From the NCBI GenBank assembly GCA_003864495.1, contig ML133427.1, forward strand, positions 1,295,026 through 1,359,025: a stretch of DNA of 64,000 bases, read 5' to 3'. The stretch comes from Nemopilema nomurai. Lineage: Eukaryota; Cnidaria; Scyphozoa; Rhizostomeae; Rhizostomatidae. Shown piece by piece: positions 1 through 15,600 of the stretch (position 1 is its first letter; the number at the start of each line of letters is the position of its first letter). The notes under the pieces were generated by a model. The model saw only the letters and a program-made list of their open reading frames with translations. It had not been told where the DNA came from and made no database searches. Both the position numbers and the translations under genes were made by a program.

Positions 1-3000
1 AGGTTCTGTGCCCTTGAATACCATACGCATCAGAAACCTACTCCGAACCTTTAGGGCCTGCAATACAGCACTAGGGAGATGAATTACAGGCGTACACCAA
101 AATCATTCAAAATTACTAGGTAGAGACTCTGGTTCCCAGATTAACCGAACAAGTGGAGAACATCTTAATCGAATGCTTCTATAAATAGACATCCTAAAAT
201 GATGAATATCATGTTATCCTCCTTGATTATTATAACAAATATCAAAGCTGAAGTCCATCGCTCTATTTCATATTCTTATTTGTTAAAAGGTGAGGCTATG
301 CGTAGCCCCATTGAAAATTGCTCGTCTTTTCCAGGTTTATAATTCCTTTCGCTGCTCATCCTGGACTCCAGTGCAAGCAACTACCCACATAATGTGGTTT
401 ATTACAGGATTTTGGTAAAAGCACTTTGGCAGAAATAGTTCCACAGGTCAAACTACCATTGGATCGCGTTTAAGAGAAGCATCTCCATTGTCTCTGGACG
501 TGTGTACTCAAGGATTCGCTTATACGTTGAGGCTCAACTTGCCCACATTAAACTATTGTTAACATGTTTCATCAGGTTTAAATTACTGATGTGTTTGCTT
601 ACTTTGGTACACCACACACCCACTGTACCTTCTACAATTGACACTTTCAAGCTTGGACCTACTCTGTTGCATTCTTATAATTGATTTTCCTTCTGACAAA
701 GTACCATCAAGTGACTTCTGTTTACTGTCATATGTTTAGGCTGCTTGTTTTTTGACTTCTGTTATAAGCGCATCCTGTGTAGTATGATACATTTGATAAT
801 CATGTCAGACTTCTTCTTTTTCAGGCGGTGACCTCCCGTCAAACATGACACCAATCGTAAGCAGGACACGAAGTCCTTGGGGCTCAATTTTCCTATGGAT
901 GACCAGCATTTTACTAGTAGCGGTTTCTAGAAACGTTTCTAGAGGGGGGTGGGGGTAATGATCCACATACTTTGCAGTCTATTACCCGTGATAAAATGAC
1001 GAGTATGGTCCTAATAGCCATCAATGCACCAATCATCCTTAGCTTAATAAAAGATACCCTTAATCGACACCAACAATCCATCACTCCAACACCCCCCCCC
1101 CCCAAAACGGTGCAACTTTCCATCATACCGTCATATTGTTGGCACCCATCGGAGGTTTGGTTCTCCCACAGTTATTTTTATTTAAACTGAGTTATTTTTA
1201 ATTCAATGCACAGTTTGTTTACAATTTGTAGGTGAATTGCTGATTCATAGTGACTTCAATGCGTGAGGTAAGTTATGTGGTTTGTTTGCAATTAAGCCAT
1301 TTATTTAAGCCCATGGCTCTGACGTCAGAGGCGATTTTTAAAAGGGCGCACGAGATTCTATTAGAAATTTAACATGACCTATTACATAACATACTTGTCT
1401 TTTGTGGGATATTTAGACTAGAGGTTAGGGAATTATGAGCATTGGGTTTTCCAACGGTTATTTCGAGTGGGAATTTGATGCGAATCTGATTAAATTTTGA
1501 TCAGGAGCTGTTGTAGATTATGCAAGGGGTCTCTTGGTGCAAGCAAAGATATCGAGCCCCCCCCCCCTTTTATTCTGGACGGTACGCTCATGTTATGCTT
1601 GTCAAAACAGAAACCACGAGAATGGTTAGGCCAGTCATGGCCCAATGCAATCCGGCGTGCGTTTGGATTGAATGCCTGAAAAGTTTGCTCGACGCATCTT
1701 CGTGCTGCGCAGTTGACTTTGCAAATTCCTGCGCAGAAATCCCCGTATTTGCCTTCAAGAATAATGTGCCATGCAGGTTTGGTAACAGAGAGCTTTGTAA
1801 CGGAATTACCGGAAACTGATTTGAAGATCATCTGAGATTGCCGCTTATGTACTTTGCTTCTCTTCCCCTTTTGTGACTGACACACCTTCTTATTTGCTGC
1901 ATAAAGCATCGTGAAAGTTTCAAGGCTAATATACGAACAACTTGAGGCACACGTGCTGTTTGCTTTAAAGAGCAAGCAGTACCTTTTCGGAAAGTTCACT
2001 CGTAATCCATCTGTATCAAGGCAACGTGTCTTTAGCCGGGAGCCCATGTTGAAGTTCTCGTGGGCACGTTATATGTCTCTGGGTCTGCGCTTCGTTGCGT
2101 CTGCCGGCGATTCTGTCCTTTGATACCATCTGCAGCATGTCATTGTGGAGTGCATGATACAATCCAATGTACGACATGGCGCTAAGTAGAACCAGTGGTA
2201 ATGACAGACACAACTAAGAATAGGGGGCTAGCTTATTGCTGGTTGCCCCCTTTCACTGCGACCATACCCCTTTGAGCTTTTTAAAAAGCTAAGTAAATCT
2301 TAGCAAGCCCCCTTTAAGGCTCCCTCTTTCACTATGAAGGAATTGGGCATTCAAATGTCGCCCCAAGTACCCTGAGAGTGACATTGCCGAATTCGACTAT
2401 TTATTTATTATTCTATTTACTATTTATCATCATTCTTGAGTTGATCATTTCTCTTTATCATATTACATTATGGGACAAGTATACACGAAAAGGGATTGGG
2501 AACTGGCAGTCAAGCTTTTGGTGCTCCTCCACAATTCCGTTCCCTCCTTATGCAGACATCAGTCACTACGTTAATGTCAAAGTGTTACAGAATTATAACT
2601 TGCGATTGATAATTTGCCATGTTCCAAAACAAACGGCTGATTATTCACCATAGCTTTGTGAAGAAGCAGTATCTCCCAATTTCAGGTTGTTCTAGCATCA
2701 TAGACCTCATCAACAGAGAGTGCTCCTTATTTCGCAATGTATTCTGGTTAACCTTTTCCTGATCCAGCCGTCGCTATAGCAACAATAACAACCTCGAGGT
2801 GAGGAGCACGAGAGCTCAATCTGTGTGTTTTACCAGCTGAAAACGTTGTAAAAAAACTAAGCCGCTTTTTGTCCTGAGTCAGGTTGAATAAGAATAAATT
2901 GGAGTTTAATACGCCAAACTAAGCATTTGAATATTGTTTCAAATAATCAACTTGAACGGACGGGAAAATATGGCGGCACTAATTATGTCATGCAGCTGAT

Positions 3001-6000
3001 TCAAGAATTCATAAAAGAAATCTCCTCTAAAGCTAAACATCAATATTTGCGATTACCTAAAGGACTATTTCTGGTGTTTACTGATACACAATAAGAATAC
3101 TCAAGATTCGCTATAAAAATTTCGAGCCTTTATGACGAGTATACGTTTGTTTGAACGGCTTTGATTGTCGGCGAACTTGGACCTTCATAACGCCATTCAT
3201 GTTCAAACAAGTTACACCCCATTGACAGTAAGCCTCTTCCTTCGGCAATCAAAAGCCCAGTGTAATAATTACATGTACGACGGGGGCTTGCTTTGTGATG
3301 CCTGAGGCCATGGGAAGCAAAAAGGTGCGAGCATTGCACGTGGCCGCCATGTTGTTTTTGTTTACTGTCGCTGGCACCTTACCCATGAGTCTTTGCTCTG
3401 GTCGTTTCACAGCAAGCCTGTACGAAAAGCAATTCACCTCATCTTTTTAAAGTAAGCTTTCTGTTCCATGTGTGGGATAATCGTAGAACTTTTTTATGAC
3501 GTAGGGTGTAAGTGGAGATTTCAGAGGATTTTATTTCACCAAGAGAATTGTTTTATGTTTAGTTGGAACAGTTCCTAGAACTCGGTTCTAGTTCCCGGAA
3601 TCATTTATGTACCAGTGAAAGCTTTTAGCTCGGCTTTTAGCATTTTCTGTATTGGCCGCCTTAGGACCACACTCGAAGCAGCAAACAAGTTGTCAGTACC
3701 CCTAGAGCTATGCAGTTTTAACCTCGTCAGTCACCGACGGATTTACCTACGGGCTCACTTCAATTTTAGAGGGCTCCAAGTAAAGTTCTGTTAAGCCTAC
3801 ACAAAATGATGTTGATGAATTGAGTAGCATGTCACGAACTACTTTGGTATATTTCAGGAGGCCCCGTCAGCTGTGGGCCTAGGGTGCCGAAAGTCGTAAA
3901 TGCGACCATGCATCAATGGGGGAAAGCTTTCACATTTCGGATGTACCGCAACCCGTACTGGTGGAAAAACATGTTAACGAGTGCCACTTTGAGGCAGCCA
4001 AGTTACCAAGTCCAGAAGGAATTGTGCCCCCGACCCCCTCAGTCCTTGCACTTTTCCCCCTATGAGTTCTCCAGAGGCAAAAACGCCAGCACGAGGACCA
4101 GGAGAAAATGAACCAGTTGCCATATAAGCCATTCTCATACACGGCGACTTCAAGGGTTTTTCGGCAAATCTGTCGCGTGCTCAAACTGGCTTACGATCCA
4201 CAGGCAAATAATTCACCGGCTATTCTGATCTCCCTTTACGTCCAATTGGGTACAGACGGAGAATCTTAAAAGGGTGTTAATCTTTCTTCCATAGGTAAGA
4301 ATCTTCGGTAACATTGTAGGTAACAGTTGGGATGCTTGTAAAAATGAGGTTAGTCGGCTTTGGCGATGACATATAGCAGCATTAAGAGATGTTTTCTAGA
4401 TAACTAAGCTCTCTGGTGTTAATCTTGATATTTAGGGTGAAGGACTAACGCTGTTTGGCTAATCCTTATATTGATCCTGTTTTGTTAAATGACTCAATCT
4501 TAGTTCAGGTTTGAAAACAGATTATCCAGGCAACTCAAAGCTTTAAGGTGTCAACATTTCTTCAGTAGAAATCGTTTGTAAGGATGTTTCCTACATTTTC
4601 TTCAACTTTAAATCACTATTTTTAGGCCTGCATGTCGCATTGGATAGTAATAGTTAAGGATAGTTAACATCGATTCGCGTACGAGATTTCCACGAAAACA
4701 ATCGGATTTCCAGCGATTTTTGATAAAACAATAGGATTTTCACAAAAGGTGTACGAGTTTTTTTGGAGTAATTTGCCCCTCGGTTAACATAACATAACAT
4801 AAATTAACCTTCATAGCCACACAATCACGTGCTCTCTTTATGTCACATGATCGCACTTTGTCTTTGTTTCTGAATACTGCGCTGATTTGGAAAACATCAC
4901 GCAGTTGTTTCTTAAAGCCTTAATGAACTTTAAATCATCAATTTTCTAATAGGGCAGGCTAAGAATTCCGTTTTTGATGCATTTGGATTTTATTGATTTG
5001 TCTCGATGATAATATTTACGATAGAATTTTGCGTCGCCAGGTTTTAGACTAATTGGGATAGCTGATTTCAAATTTTACAGATCGAAGCTGCAACAGATGC
5101 CTCAAGCTGCAAGCGAAGCTGAAAATATTATTTAACTGCACTGCTTTTTCTTTCTCTATTATGTCAACCTTTGAGTATTCTTACAAATACATAATGTCTC
5201 TAGGAGTGGGAGGAATAATTAAAACAAAGATTCTGCTTATGTTTGCGTAACGGATGAAGATGAATAGCAACAAACTTTTTCAAAACCAAGCTTGCGATAA
5301 TCCGCAAAAGGAGTTGTTTTTTAAACAAAAGTGCTATCTTGCTGCGAGTTGGATCATTTGAGTTTCACTCTTACTAAAGAAATTTCCTTTTTGAAAGCAA
5401 TACATAATGGCGTACGTTGGCGGCGGTTTAGTCAAAGAAAGTTGTAAACCAGTTAGAAAAGCTGCTTCTCTAAAGTATTATTGCTGCCATTGCAAACTTG
5501 AATGCTGTTGGGGTCGTTTAACCATTAAACATCTAACCATTTCTCTTCCTATAGGAAAAATATCGAAGCAGAAAGCTTCTTCATACCAGCTTTCAAACAA
5601 ATCACTCACAACATCCGCAAACGCTTCCATTGCTGTAAAAGGGCGATCTCCAACTGGAATGGAGCCAGCCAACCCACCACACGACTAATGGCAAAGCATC
5701 TCAAGCAGTTCGTTCGGTAACGTTTGTTATCGAATATGGAACAACTTTTATTTTACTTTTAGGCCTATTACTTGAAAAGAGGAAGACTGCATACAGGGCC
5801 TAATCAAAAGCAGGCTTCCCCTAACGATTCAGAGGATCAGCATTTTTGTTGATTTCAAAGACCTTCTAGTGGATCCTCATCACCCTCGTGAAATTGGCCG
5901 TTCATGGAAACTATCAACGAAACGAGTTTTAGCATCGCTGACGTCATGCATTTTGGTCCCAGACCCCTGCAAAGCTTGCGCGGAGCTTGGCTTCCTTTTT

Positions 6001-9000
6001 TCTTCTTCTACAAACTTTTAGTGTGCATAAGCAACACTCTTTACATTTCCTATACACGAGCATTCGTCACAGCCATGAACTGCGCAGTGAGGCCCTACTC
6101 TAATGCTCTATTTGAGCTCATGCTATGAGTTTTATTGCAAAGCTGAATTTTCTTGGAATTAGGAACAAAGATAAAAAGATTATGGCAGAAAGTTGAGAAA
6201 TTTCTTGAATAATTTGCACTGCTCTTTGATAAGCTAAAACATATGTTTCTGTATGTTTCAGCGCTCTTTGCGCTGTTTTTAGCGTAGAATGGAACAGCGA
6301 AGAAAAATGCTGGGTCACGCGCTGTTGTCTGCACGTTTTGGAAATAGGCAACGGATTCAGCTGTCGTATTTTGGCCAGAACGTTGTCAGACCGTTATTTT
6401 GTTTGTCGCAAAACACAATAATTGATTCAGGTAATGGAATGCTAGGACTTTCAAGCCTTTTAAGATGTTATTGTGCATCAGAACATTGTGACATTACAGT
6501 TGCGGCGACGCCTGCAAGTACAATGACACTTTGTGCCAAAACGTGCCCCTGATCGTTCTTTAGAGGTGAAAGGTGGAGACTTTTTGTTGGCAAAGAAGTT
6601 CAGATTGATCACGTAAATCCAGCGAGTTAGCTTCAAGACGCACCAGTTTCTCTATCGATAAATCACCTCACTAGTGTGTAAGACGAAACCTTTGCGTATT
6701 AGTAACCTATGTCGGATGCTGCAATAGTTCTTTTAAGCGTGACCAGCCCATGTTTTGCTTTTTGAGAACAACATTGGCTTTGAACAGTTTTAAAGGGACA
6801 CAGTATCCGAAAGGATGATGGAGTGGCTCGTTCTCAACTGGACATAAATCATTTTCATTATAGGAAGCAGCTTTATGAAAGTCGTCAAAAAATTATTTGG
6901 TCTTCTCAAAGCTGTCTGTTGATAAAGCTGCTCACTCCTCCGCATTTGCGTAGCTGCCTTTCTGATTTGCCCATAAGGAAATTACAAGAAAAGGATTTTG
7001 TCACTTAAAGTTGAATATTTCATTGCAAAGTGCATTATATCTGTACAAGGGTAGGGTAGGGAATATACAAAACTGCAAGTTTATATAGCTTGTGTTTGTT
7101 TGAATCCATTATACAATATTCGTAAAGTTTAGAGTGCGATACATGCTGAGGGAAGAGGTAGGAAGTTTGTGAATTACTCTTAATTACTCTTAAAGAGCTC
7201 TTTGTACATATAGGTTGGATCCTAAATGGGATAGCAAGCACCTTTTTTAATATTCACTCTAAAAACTACCCGTCCAGCAATTTGGGAACCGTTCAGTGCT
7301 TCGTTGATATCAAATATCGTTTATACGTCCAGCAGCCAAGTGGCTTTTCTGAAATCTTATCCTGGTAACACAGTCATAATGTTTGTATCGGAATTTTCTG
7401 CGATTACCATTATGGCTAACAGAAGGGTTTCTGACGTAGATCATTGACATGCGAAAAAGTTAATAAAGTGACGCTGTTTGAAACGGAGAAACTAATGTAA
7501 AAATGTGGTCTTTGGTACCAGGATTGAAGGCAGAAGCAGGAGACAAGTTGGGGGATTATCAAGTTCAAGTAAGGTATCATGCTTTAAAGCAAAATTACAT
7601 GTAATTAAAGTACTATTAAGATTAGAATTTTTGTTTGACAGATGAGCGAGCCACAAGATAGGCAGCTGACATTAAATACACCCATCATGTTTCTACAATG
7701 CTAGAAGTCGTAATTGGAATGATACAAAAGACTTCCTGGCGTGCAAGTCTGCATGTGTGAAGTTGGAGGTTTTGAATTTTAGTTTGAAATAGTTTATGAG
7801 AAGGAAAGTAATTCAAGGCAAGAGGATTCTTAGAGGATGTTCGACACCATCATGTTCCGTATACCAAAAGCATGTGCAACTCTCCCTTACATGATATTTA
7901 GTATTTCAAGGCAATAGCAATCTTTTTCAATCAGTAGTAATCTCAAAAGTGATTTTGAGATAGACAACATTTCACAAACGCATAATTATTACTTACAGGG
8001 TTGTAATTTTGTAAAGGTGTTAAATATAGTCTAAATATCGCTTTTATTAATGTTTTTTTACCTCAGCAGTACCTTCTGCCAAAAAAGGAAATTTTTTTCG
8101 CAAGAAAATCTGAAGCCCATTATTATTGTTTTTATTACGGTTTCAGATTTTTTTTTATCGAGCTTCAATCAAAGTAGTCAATGAAAGGATATGCGACACA
8201 CCTTGTCCATTCAAATTTGTTAGCAACTGATTGCAGCTACAAAGATACCGGTTGAATATTATGAGCATTCTGAAACTGAGGCACCAAAAAACCAACCATA
8301 TGCCGGAAAAATGCATGACGATTCCCATTATTTTTACTCGATTCGAACAGGCAGCTTAAAACTGAGCATCAATTCTTTTGGAAGTACAATATGGGCGTGT
8401 ATGGGTACGGTATGAAAACTGGGTCTTAATCAGCATATTATTATTGAACCTGTTGGCCAAACTTGGCTTAAAGATTTTCTCATACTTTGCTGTTAATAAT
8501 AACAAAATCTTGACGAAACCACTTTCAAGGGATGCAACTACTAAAAGAGTGGTTCCTCTCTTAAAAAGGTGGGCTATCATTCTAGAGCTATCCTCTCTGT
8601 TCTTTACAGAATAGGAGCTCAGAATTTATTCGTTTACCTGTTGTCAAATGAACACTTATTTTCACTTTTATTTTCCATGTGACCCGAGAGATTCTCGGCT
8701 GCTGCATGTCTCCCGAGATTTCGCATTCATTCTGGAAACCCGAGGGTCGCCCGCGGGTCATTACAGCGCTGGTGTCAACTACCAGATTTTTGACCTTCCC
8801 TGCTGACCTTTATTCGATGCTGCAAATGACAAAACAAACAATTCTTATGAAGGAAGTGAACATTCAACCCAAACAAAGATTTGGACATATGTGAAGATGA
8901 TACATCATAAAGGTTAAACATTTATTTCATTCATCGTCGGAGTTAAGGGGTATTATTATTAAAGTTTTGCGGGTTTTCTTCCGTATCCTATGCAATTGCA

Positions 9001-9475
9001 ACTGTCAATGCTTTGCATCGTTGAATTTTCTCACGGCCTAGGCAGAAAATTTGAAAGCGGCGTGGGCGAAGTTCTGTAGACTTTTTATAGGCGCAATTTC
9101 TTTCATTTATATCAATAACTTGATAATGTATCAAAAATAAATTTGCAAGTGTTTGAGTTTTGGTATGTGCGTTTCTTCATTGCCTGGGAGTGTTGCAATG
9201 TGAATGTAGTTGGATTTGAAGAAACCTCGACATTTTTTGCGTGGATCGATGCCTCTGTCGTTAATATTTATCTTCATGTACTGTGTGATATCATTTCAAT
9301 CTCGTGACAACGTTGAGAGAAACTTGTCTGTGGTTACCCGCTACGATATTGAGTAGCAATGTCAAAATATATTGGATTACAAGATTTTCGTTTGGTGTCC
9401 TTGCTGAACATACTCAGAGTTTCAAATTAGCAAGCTTCAGTCTGTAACTGCTTATAACTTTTTTCAAGAGTGAAA
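1..9475. other. Upstream intergenic DNA, no supported gene
   Basis: AT-rich sequence with only short open frames, none with a recognisable domain or a coherent exon chain. It has a 12-base C run at 1092-1103, an 11-base C run at 1557-1567, and short repeats such as TAACA near 4785-4806. Frames near 1490-2047 (minus), 3880-4110 and 5407-5720 (plus) are open but I cannot tie them to a family. Part of the right end is presumably the promoter and 5' UTR of the formin gene. I saw no convincing TATA box. Confidence 0.5.
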
Positions 9476-9611
9476 ATGGCCTCCAGAACGAAAGGAAGAT
9501 ATATTGAGCAGCATATATCTATGTTTGAAGACCATTCCTCAAAAAGGAAGCAGAGCTCCTTGCACAAAAATGGAGGTGTGGTGCATGAAAACGGGCTCGA
9601 CCACTATTCTG
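9476..9611 (+). CDS. Formin exon 1 (start codon)
   Basis: The ATG at 9476 has A at -3 and G at +4, a strong Kozak context, and an in-frame TAA lies just upstream at 9455-9457. It encodes residues 1-45, a basic and polar tail beginning MASRTKGRY with no glycine at position 2. It ends in phase 1 at a G|GTATGC donor. A non-coding exon further upstream is possible. Confidence 0.75.
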
Positions 9612-12600
9612 GTATGCATATGTGAATATTTTTAGGTTTATCTAATCATCAGCCATAATGCCTCAAAGAAGGATCTGTCTGTAGAAATGCAAACTCAAAT
9701 TTTCATGTTTTAGCATGCACGTTTTATAAAAGTTCTCATCGAAATTCAACTTGTGCTTTCACTTTTATATTATCAGTGTTGCTAAAATAAGTTCAATTTG
9801 CATTTCCATGCATGCATGGAAATAATTTTGCCAACACAATACGTTTTGCAGGAACTTCTTTATACTGGTTTATAAGAACACTACATAGAGTTTTATTATC
9901 CCTTTGTTTCTGCGAGGACTTGTTGTTCTTTTGGTTTCTTGGGCTCAGTAAATCCTTTATCTGGTTACATAAACTCAAAAATATGGGTTGCCACAATGAT
10001 TGGAAGCTGTTCAATGGTTTAATTCTTATATAAGAGAAATCTGCTACTGTCCAAGGCAGTTTTGATTCAAGAGCTGTCTCACTACCTCATGAATATTTCC
10101 CATAGCTATAGTATATGTATTTCCCACTTTCTCACTCTGCTAACAAACTGTTGAGCTTGAGCCAACATTCTGGAAAATTTTTGAAAATATTTTTCCTGAT
10201 TTTCATTTAAAAAATATAATTGCACACAAAATGACCAAATGAATGTGTGTTTCAAGTCAATATGGTTATGCAATTTTCCTCTTTCTTATTTTCTATTTCT
10301 GACATGCAACTTAATAATACATTTGAGTTGAAGACCACTGTTGTTGATGGCTACTGTTATGATGGTATAGTAGTTTGCAACATATGTTGTGATTCTATAG
10401 CTTGCATCATTAATAATTCTGCATTTTCTGTTAGCCTCTCTTCAGTCTTTTCAACTCTGATCCTTCCCTGGCTCTTAAAATTCACACAGGAATGCTTGAA
10501 AGTTAACCTTTTGGTTGCACATTGTGAACTCTCAGGCCACTCTGTGGTCAGACTGAGCTGTTCTTACATCTACTTGGTATTGGCTTTCAATAGAAAGAGG
10601 ATCTCCTGATACCCTGATATTTCAAACATATATTCATGTAAATGCATAGCTGAGATGTCAATACAGCACGATACTTATGAGAACTGGTTACAAAACCAGA
10701 ATAGTCATTATGTTTCAAGGGTTGCACTCTGGATAATGTGAAGTGACCATACAAGCTGCATTAGGGTACATTAGGGTCTGGCTAAATATCATGAAATTTG
10801 GATCCTGGTTCAGATATCTTTGTGTCTACTTCTTACTAATAACCAGATCTATCCTAATAAAGAAGTTCGCTCCATCAAAATACCATTCAGTCTAAAGGAG
10901 GCTCCATGTTTCGTCATGGGCAGTTTTGGTTTGCCAAGCAATTTTACTTGTTCTATGTCCATAGATTTATGTTAAAGTGCCATGTAAAAGTTATTTATTG
11001 ATGTTTATACTGTTGTGTTCTTGTCCAGCTATGACTGAATTGATCCAAAATGACAAATGGAAGTTGCTATGATTATGTGAAGCAGAACTTGCAATGTTAC
11101 CCCCAGCTTTTTTTATGAATTCATAAAGCTTTCCAAGGGGGCCCTCTTGCAGCTAAATTTTGTTTGCCGACCTTTCATCAACATTTATTTCCGCAAATAG
11201 TCATGTTTGCTGTACATTCTTTTGCTCAAGTATTACCTGTTAGTTAGTCTTTCTGAACAATCAGAAGGTAAACTTTCAACGATAATTGTTAAGAATAAAT
11301 TTGATGTAGGCACTTTGGATTTCTAACAAGATAAATCGATTTTCGATGTATTAAAAAAATGCGTAGAGATTCCTGAATGAAAAAATTCAGAAAGTATGAA
11401 AAGCTTAGTGCTTTTAGCTATGCCCGTTTAATGTTCTACTAAACTTTTAACTGATTTATAACGATCTTATGTGAGTGCTCCATTGCATCGTTTCCTGGAA
11501 TTAATTTAGGCCAGGCTAAAAAGATTCTGGATTTTCAACAGGCCATAACATTTTTTTAAGGTGAAGGGGGAGGTGAGAAGCACAATACTTGTATCCGATT
11601 ATGTCTCGATCAAGGAAGTCGATTTTAGAGGTTGTTTCACCCTTTCTCTAAATATCGTGTCTGAAGAAATGTTTATTGCTTAACTGGTTAAAAGTGGTGT
11701 TAAGATGTAAGTTCAAATAATAGAGTCATGGGGCGTTGCTATGGACAACCGTTATTTATTACGCACATCTTGTTGTATTTGGTTGAGGTAATCACAAGCT
11801 TGTATCTGTTTGCAAGATGCCGGCTTGCATCGTTTCAATTGTGGTATGATAAGTCACTGGCCGCCGTTCATGCTTTATCTTCATATTTTTCAAATGGGGA
11901 CTTAGCTACGCACAGAAGTTGAATCACGTGATGTTTACAATATTCGTGGCCATTTGAATTGATCTCAGTCCGACGCTTTGTTTACGCTACTCTCAACTCA
12001 TACGAAGGCGCACTTTGTGGATTAATTCAAGCCTCGTGTTTTGGTTTTCCATTAGAACCTGTAATACAACCTGGGAACATATCGCAAGGGTTTGATAAAA
12101 AGCTATCCGAATGATTGTCAAAGTTAATCTTGAGAAACTTTTATCGACGCATTGGGTTGAATTTTTTTATCAACAAAGCTTTCGGCTTCCCTTTCGCTCG
12201 GATCTACGTTGGTGTGTCGAATTTCGCTTCCTTTTAGAAATAAATTGCTTCGCACTTGCTGAAGGGAACAGTTGAACAAACCATCCAGGAACGTGATGGA
12301 AATAATTCCATCATGCTAACCAAAAAACATGTTTTCTTTCTGAACTGGAGTAGACGTTGTCGATAGACTTGAATTATCATCAGTGAAAGTGATGTATGAC
12401 ATCACAGGGCCGCGCTATGGTGACAAAAAGGTACTTTTTGTGATCTCCTTTGCCGGTAGTGAAACGAGACTACCCTTAAACCGATCCCCTTTCACCCCAT
12501 GTACCCAAGCTACATACCGATAAATGCTTCAACAAAATGTATGTCGCCTAAATTGACCATGATGACCGCATACTTGCCAAACCGAAGCACTTAAAAGAAT

Positions 12601-15600
12601 GTTTGATAAAGGAAAACATGGATACAAACAGAAAAGTAAACAAATAGATTCTTTCGTATTGAGCTTTTTGGTCCGAATCAGCTTCATCTTTGTCAACCCA
12701 GCCTTTACTTTAACCTGAATTATTTATTTCTCTTCATTCTGTCTTTTGGTTGGTTTAATGAGTATTACCTTATAGCTGCTTAAAAGCACCTTGGCTCTTC
12801 AAGTCAAGTCCAGTACTATTTCTACATGCTCCTTTCACATCTTCTTCATAACTAAGATTCTTTAAAATGTGGCAACCATTTGAAAGCATATTAAAAGCCT
12901 TCGTTCCCTGTGGGTAACGGTTTTCCTAAACTAAACTGACTTTGATATATAGGGGCTCATCTATTTCTTTCTTTTTTTTTCGAGTCACCAATGCTTCCAC
13001 CGAATGTTCTAGAGAGAATGAAGCGCCAATTGCTTGGTTGGCCTTGTAGAGACAAAGGGGCAGATTCTCTCTCGTTATTACTAAAAGAAGCCCATTTGGA
13101 TGATTAGAATTGTTTTCTTCAAGGACGTTTTTTGGGAAGCTCCCTTTGTTATTGCACTGACGCTTCATACCTGTTTAAAGAATAGCTGTTACAAATAAGT
13201 TCCAGTACCTCCTCAAATATAGGTGTATACAGGTAGGCCTAAGCTCAACATAGCCAGCGTCAGTTTTGACTGCCATTTTGTGTATTCGTCGTATTTGCTG
13301 ATGACGTTATGCGGATCTCAATGCGTTGACCAGAATCTTCTGCCAACATTTTCCCTCACTGATGAAAAGTCTTTACAGCAGGCTTTCGTGAATTTCTTAG
13401 GACGGGGTGCTGGCTATGGGTCTTGGCTCTTAAGGCATTCCACACAATGCTACACCCCTTCTGACTGTATTATTTTTTGTATTCATTTTTCCCATTATAT
13501 TTGGCACCAGTTTTGTTTTAACTCTCGATTATATATTCTCGAAGGTTTCGTGAATTATTCAACTCTGTTAGGCAAATGTACCTTCTTATCACTTGGAGTT
13601 TTGCACGACTTCTGGCGTTGCTGACTATTTTATCTTGACTTTGCATTCTTCTGCGTCAGTAGCGCAAAGTGCATCTGTTGATAAGGATGCTTTGATATTT
13701 ACCTTTCTGTTCAAATATGCAAACCTTCTTTATCTTGTTGCAAGTGCTGTTCTTTCACAGTTTCTATCAGAGTACCATCGGTAAAGTCTTCTGCTCTAAG
13801 AAGTTGCTCATCGTTGGGCAATATGTAGAAAAACATGGCATCTGCACGTTTCATACTTTTAAAAAGAGTTGCATCTGCTTTGTAAAGTGTAAATTTTTTT
13901 TAAAAAAACAGTGAAGCTTGAGAAGTGGGTGACATACTTCTGGAAATAATTTATAAACTGTAGAGCACATGACGTTGGATGAAAATTTTTTTTATTAACT
14001 GACTCTAGCATCTGTTTTTTTCTAAAAGATGATATCGAAGAAGACTTGCCAGAAGCGAAAGAAGTCGAGCGACAATTTTATGTAATACTGGTAAGCAAGC
14101 TTTTATTTTCTTTATTTCAATTCAAAATATATTCACTGAAAACTTCTTTTATAAAGTTGTTAGTTTAAGCCTGTCATTGAGTACATCTTTCGTGTGAGGC
14201 TTTGGTATTGGTAGTATTTACTAATTGTTGGTGACTGGTAATTTAACTTTAATCTACTTAAGCTAAGCATAGTTCATCATATTGCTTCGTCTACGACTAC
14301 GATTACTAGATATAAAATCTCTCCGTATGATATCGACCACAGGTGATCATGATAATTTGCCGGCCAAATACTCTAAACCATTTGGAATTTCTTTGTTTGT
14401 TTAGGGTTAATGCAATATATAGTTACAGAAAGGCCAATTAAAGCGTACTAATTCGTGCACAGCAGGAAGGATTCGCTTTTGCAAGTAGTCCGGTAGAATT
14501 ACAGGGAGTAAAATTGAAATGGGAGTCACATTTTCCGTTAAATCTTAAAATCTCCAGACAAGAAAGTCGATAGCCATAGCGAAGTTTGCTTTCAAAACCA
14601 GCTTTTTCTCTCATTTCAGCAAACCCCAGGGGCGATTATCTAATTCAGGATTCTTACCTGCCGTGGTTTAAGCTCTCCTCAATTAATTTTGATTGTACAT
14701 CATCCAAAAGATTTGTGTCGCCATCTTTGTATGGATATATGGATATACTAACTTTGTAGGCCCCACAATGCAATAGAAACCAGAATCTGGATTCCCTTAG
14801 GCCCTGAAAGCAATACCTCATATAACGGGAGATCCTGATAAGTGCCTTGTCACAAAACACTGTAAAGGGCCTCGTTTCCATAAAGCAATTAGCTTTACCC
14901 GGTATTCTTAAAGTTGCAAGGAAGAGTTTTCACTATAGGGCGCTCTAATATACCGCTGAACTGTTAATTTGTTGTTTGGAGTGTCTTCTTAGCATTTATA
15001 TTCCTCAAGTCTTTGCAAGGCTGTATACTGCACCTTGTGTATACTGCACCTTTGTTATTTTTATACCCGAAAATATTTAAAACCATTCCAGTTCATTTCT
15101 GACAATTTCAGGTTTTCGTAACGCGTCCTAAGTCCGTTGCACATACAGGGAGAGCCCAGTTTAAACTCTTCCTGTCATGCGAGCCGTGGCTCAAACCCTA
15201 GCCTTTATTATTTTGATATTGAAATAAAAAAATCACACCCTGTTTTATTTCTTGCCTTTCGTCTAATGCTAGGATAAGCTTGAACTCTCCACTGAAAGTA
15301 TTTTGGAGCTGAAAGGGACATCTCTTGGTCACAAGTGGAATATGGTGAAAGCTCTGGTGAGTGTTCAGATTTTTTATTACTTTTTATGTGTGTGGTCCGA
15401 TGTTGATCTCATGGTCCTAGTATAAGCAGTTTTACGTACATTGATTATTTCTCACATGTGTGTGCAGTTTCACGCGTGATCCTTCTTTCATTCTTTGCTT
15501 TTAAAGCACATTTTAATGTTCCGTACCTCCTACAAAAGTTCCAAGTCTTAAGGTTAGTCTATGTATAGATGCTCAAAACAGATGTAATCTTTTGCTCTGA

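Noticed and set aside
1490..2047. Minus-strand frame of 185 codons, cysteine-scattered
   Set aside because: No domain or motif order I recognise, both strands are open here, part of it is a poly-C derived glycine run, and the N-terminal codon chosen is not flanked by other gene signals.
3868..4110. Overlapping plus-strand frames after a possible acceptor (peptide with SCGPR, or with PSPEGIVPPTPS)
   Set aside because: Two frames look mildly protein-like but neither links to another exon; no family match.
5407..5720. Plus-strand ATG frame of 93 codons and an alternative spliced frame after TTCCTATAG
   Set aside because: Considered as a GPCR C-terminal exon, but no partner exon with membrane segments was found nearby.
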